Virus record (IMG/VR): IMGVR_UViG_3300042892_000537
Location: 1-37,693 of that record
Length of the DNA stretch: 37,693 bases
Direction: 5' to 3' (one strand)
Source of the DNA: a virus
Shown: positions 37,374-37,693 of the stretch, piece after piece
Layout: each line of letters opens with the position of its first letter
Numbering within the stretch: position 1 is the first letter of the stretch
The notes under the pieces: model-generated
The model's database searches: none
Seen by the model: only the letters and a program-made list of their open reading frames with translations
What the model was told of the DNA's origin: nothing
Program-made: the position numbers and the translations under genes

Positions 37374-37693
37374 ATTGACTTCGTTTTAAGATGTCTACGA
37401 CATCTGCTTTATCGCTTGCGCTCTAAAGCCTTTTCTTTTCTACGGTCTTAACTTTGAATTTAACTATGATTAATGTAAGTTCTTAATGCTTTATCTAGAT
37501 CCTTCAGTCACAATTTACCTATCCGAGGCAAATTGCAACGATGAACTTTATCTGAGTCCTGTTCGCACACTAACTAAAAGAGATTGTAATCACATACACG
37601 GAAGCGGTCAGCCTGTACTCCCTACTCTAGATTCATCTGGCGGTAGCATTCATAGCCATAGTTAGCTAACTATGAATAACTCTTGGGTCGGTT
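37374..37693. other. Region without a convincing gene; hairpins and a palindrome
   Basis: No frame stays open across the window's right edge on the minus strand, and plus frames are interrupted near the edge. Visible structure: a 7-bp hairpin AGATGTC/GACATCT (37389-37405), directly followed by GCTTTA/TAAAGC (37406-37411 with 37424-37429). There is also a CAATTT/AAATTG pair (37511-37516 with 37530-37535) and a perfect 18-base palindrome (37657-37674). No tRNA could be folded. It may encode a structured RNA or the leader of a gene beyond the window. Confidence 0.4.
37486..37665 (+). CDS. Doubtful small open frame
   Basis: A 59-codon frame beginning MLYLDPSVTIYLSEANC and ending SSGGSIHSHS. It lacks a clear ribosome binding site and I recognise no family. 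It is the only sizeable frame in the final 320 bases. It may be a short gene or chance. Confidence 0.2.
   Translation: MLYLDPSVTIYLSEANCNDELYLSPVRTLTKRDCNHIHGSGQPVLPTLDSSGGSIHSHS

Noticed and set aside
37375-37403. TTGACT after the last terminator as an early promoter
   Set aside because: No acceptable -10 hexamer occurs 16-18 bases downstream.
37632-37693. Possible tRNA at the right edge (GGGTCGGTT resembling the start of a T arm)
   Set aside because: No acceptor, D or anticodon arm could be fitted upstream, and the window ends before the rest could be checked.

Overview
The window is about 37.7 kb from a tailed phage of the T4-like (straight-fibre myovirus) group. It is AT-rich and resembles marine or freshwater T4-like phages (cyanophage and pelagiphage relatives) more than enteric T4. 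The evidence is a recognisable set of T4 core virion proteins: tail sheath gp18, dNMP kinase gp1, neck proteins gp13 and gp14, tail completion protein gp15, capsid gp23, scaffold gp22, protease gp21, portal gp20 and hub protein gp26. Copies of the T4 late promoter (NATAAATA) sit in front of most transcription units. Family names come from remembered sequence patterns, not from searches. The host cannot be determined from this window.

Layout. 1-3014: tail sheath (partial, minus), a plus-strand pair of small nuclease-like genes (GIY-YIG and HNH-like), and dNMP kinase (minus). 3075-5570: gp13 plus two genes of unknown function that carry host sigma70-type early promoters (minus). 5638-8863: gp14, gp15 and a NUDIX hydrolase (plus). 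8858-27478: eleven minus-strand tail-fibre or adhesin-type virion genes, about 18 kb, ending at a Rossmann-type, glycosyltransferase-like gene. 27642-35831: the head module (gp23, gp22, gp21, an acidic core protein, a small core-region protein, gp20) and a tape-measure-like protein (minus). 35891-37309: gp26, a gp51-like reading frame and a small membrane protein (plus). 37310-37693: a terminator and about 320 bases with hairpins but no convincing gene.

How it works together. Late promoters divide the locus into short units: TMP; gp20 and its follower; core protein-gp21-gp22-gp23; single or paired fibre genes; gp14-gp15-NUDIX; gp26-gp51. Two hairpin terminators bracket the unit after the capsid gene. 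Three sigma70-like promoters (TTGACA or TTGACT with a 16-17 base spacer) mark dNMP kinase and two unknown genes as early genes inside a late region. Early read-through would enter gp13 and gp18. At gp13 a 14-bp hairpin covers the ribosome binding site only in the long early transcript, because the late promoter lies in the hairpin loop.

The best second-look items are this gp13 switch, a candidate -1 ribosomal frameshift joining gp26 to gp51, a probably leaderless early gene, and adhesin modules shared between neighbouring fibre genes.
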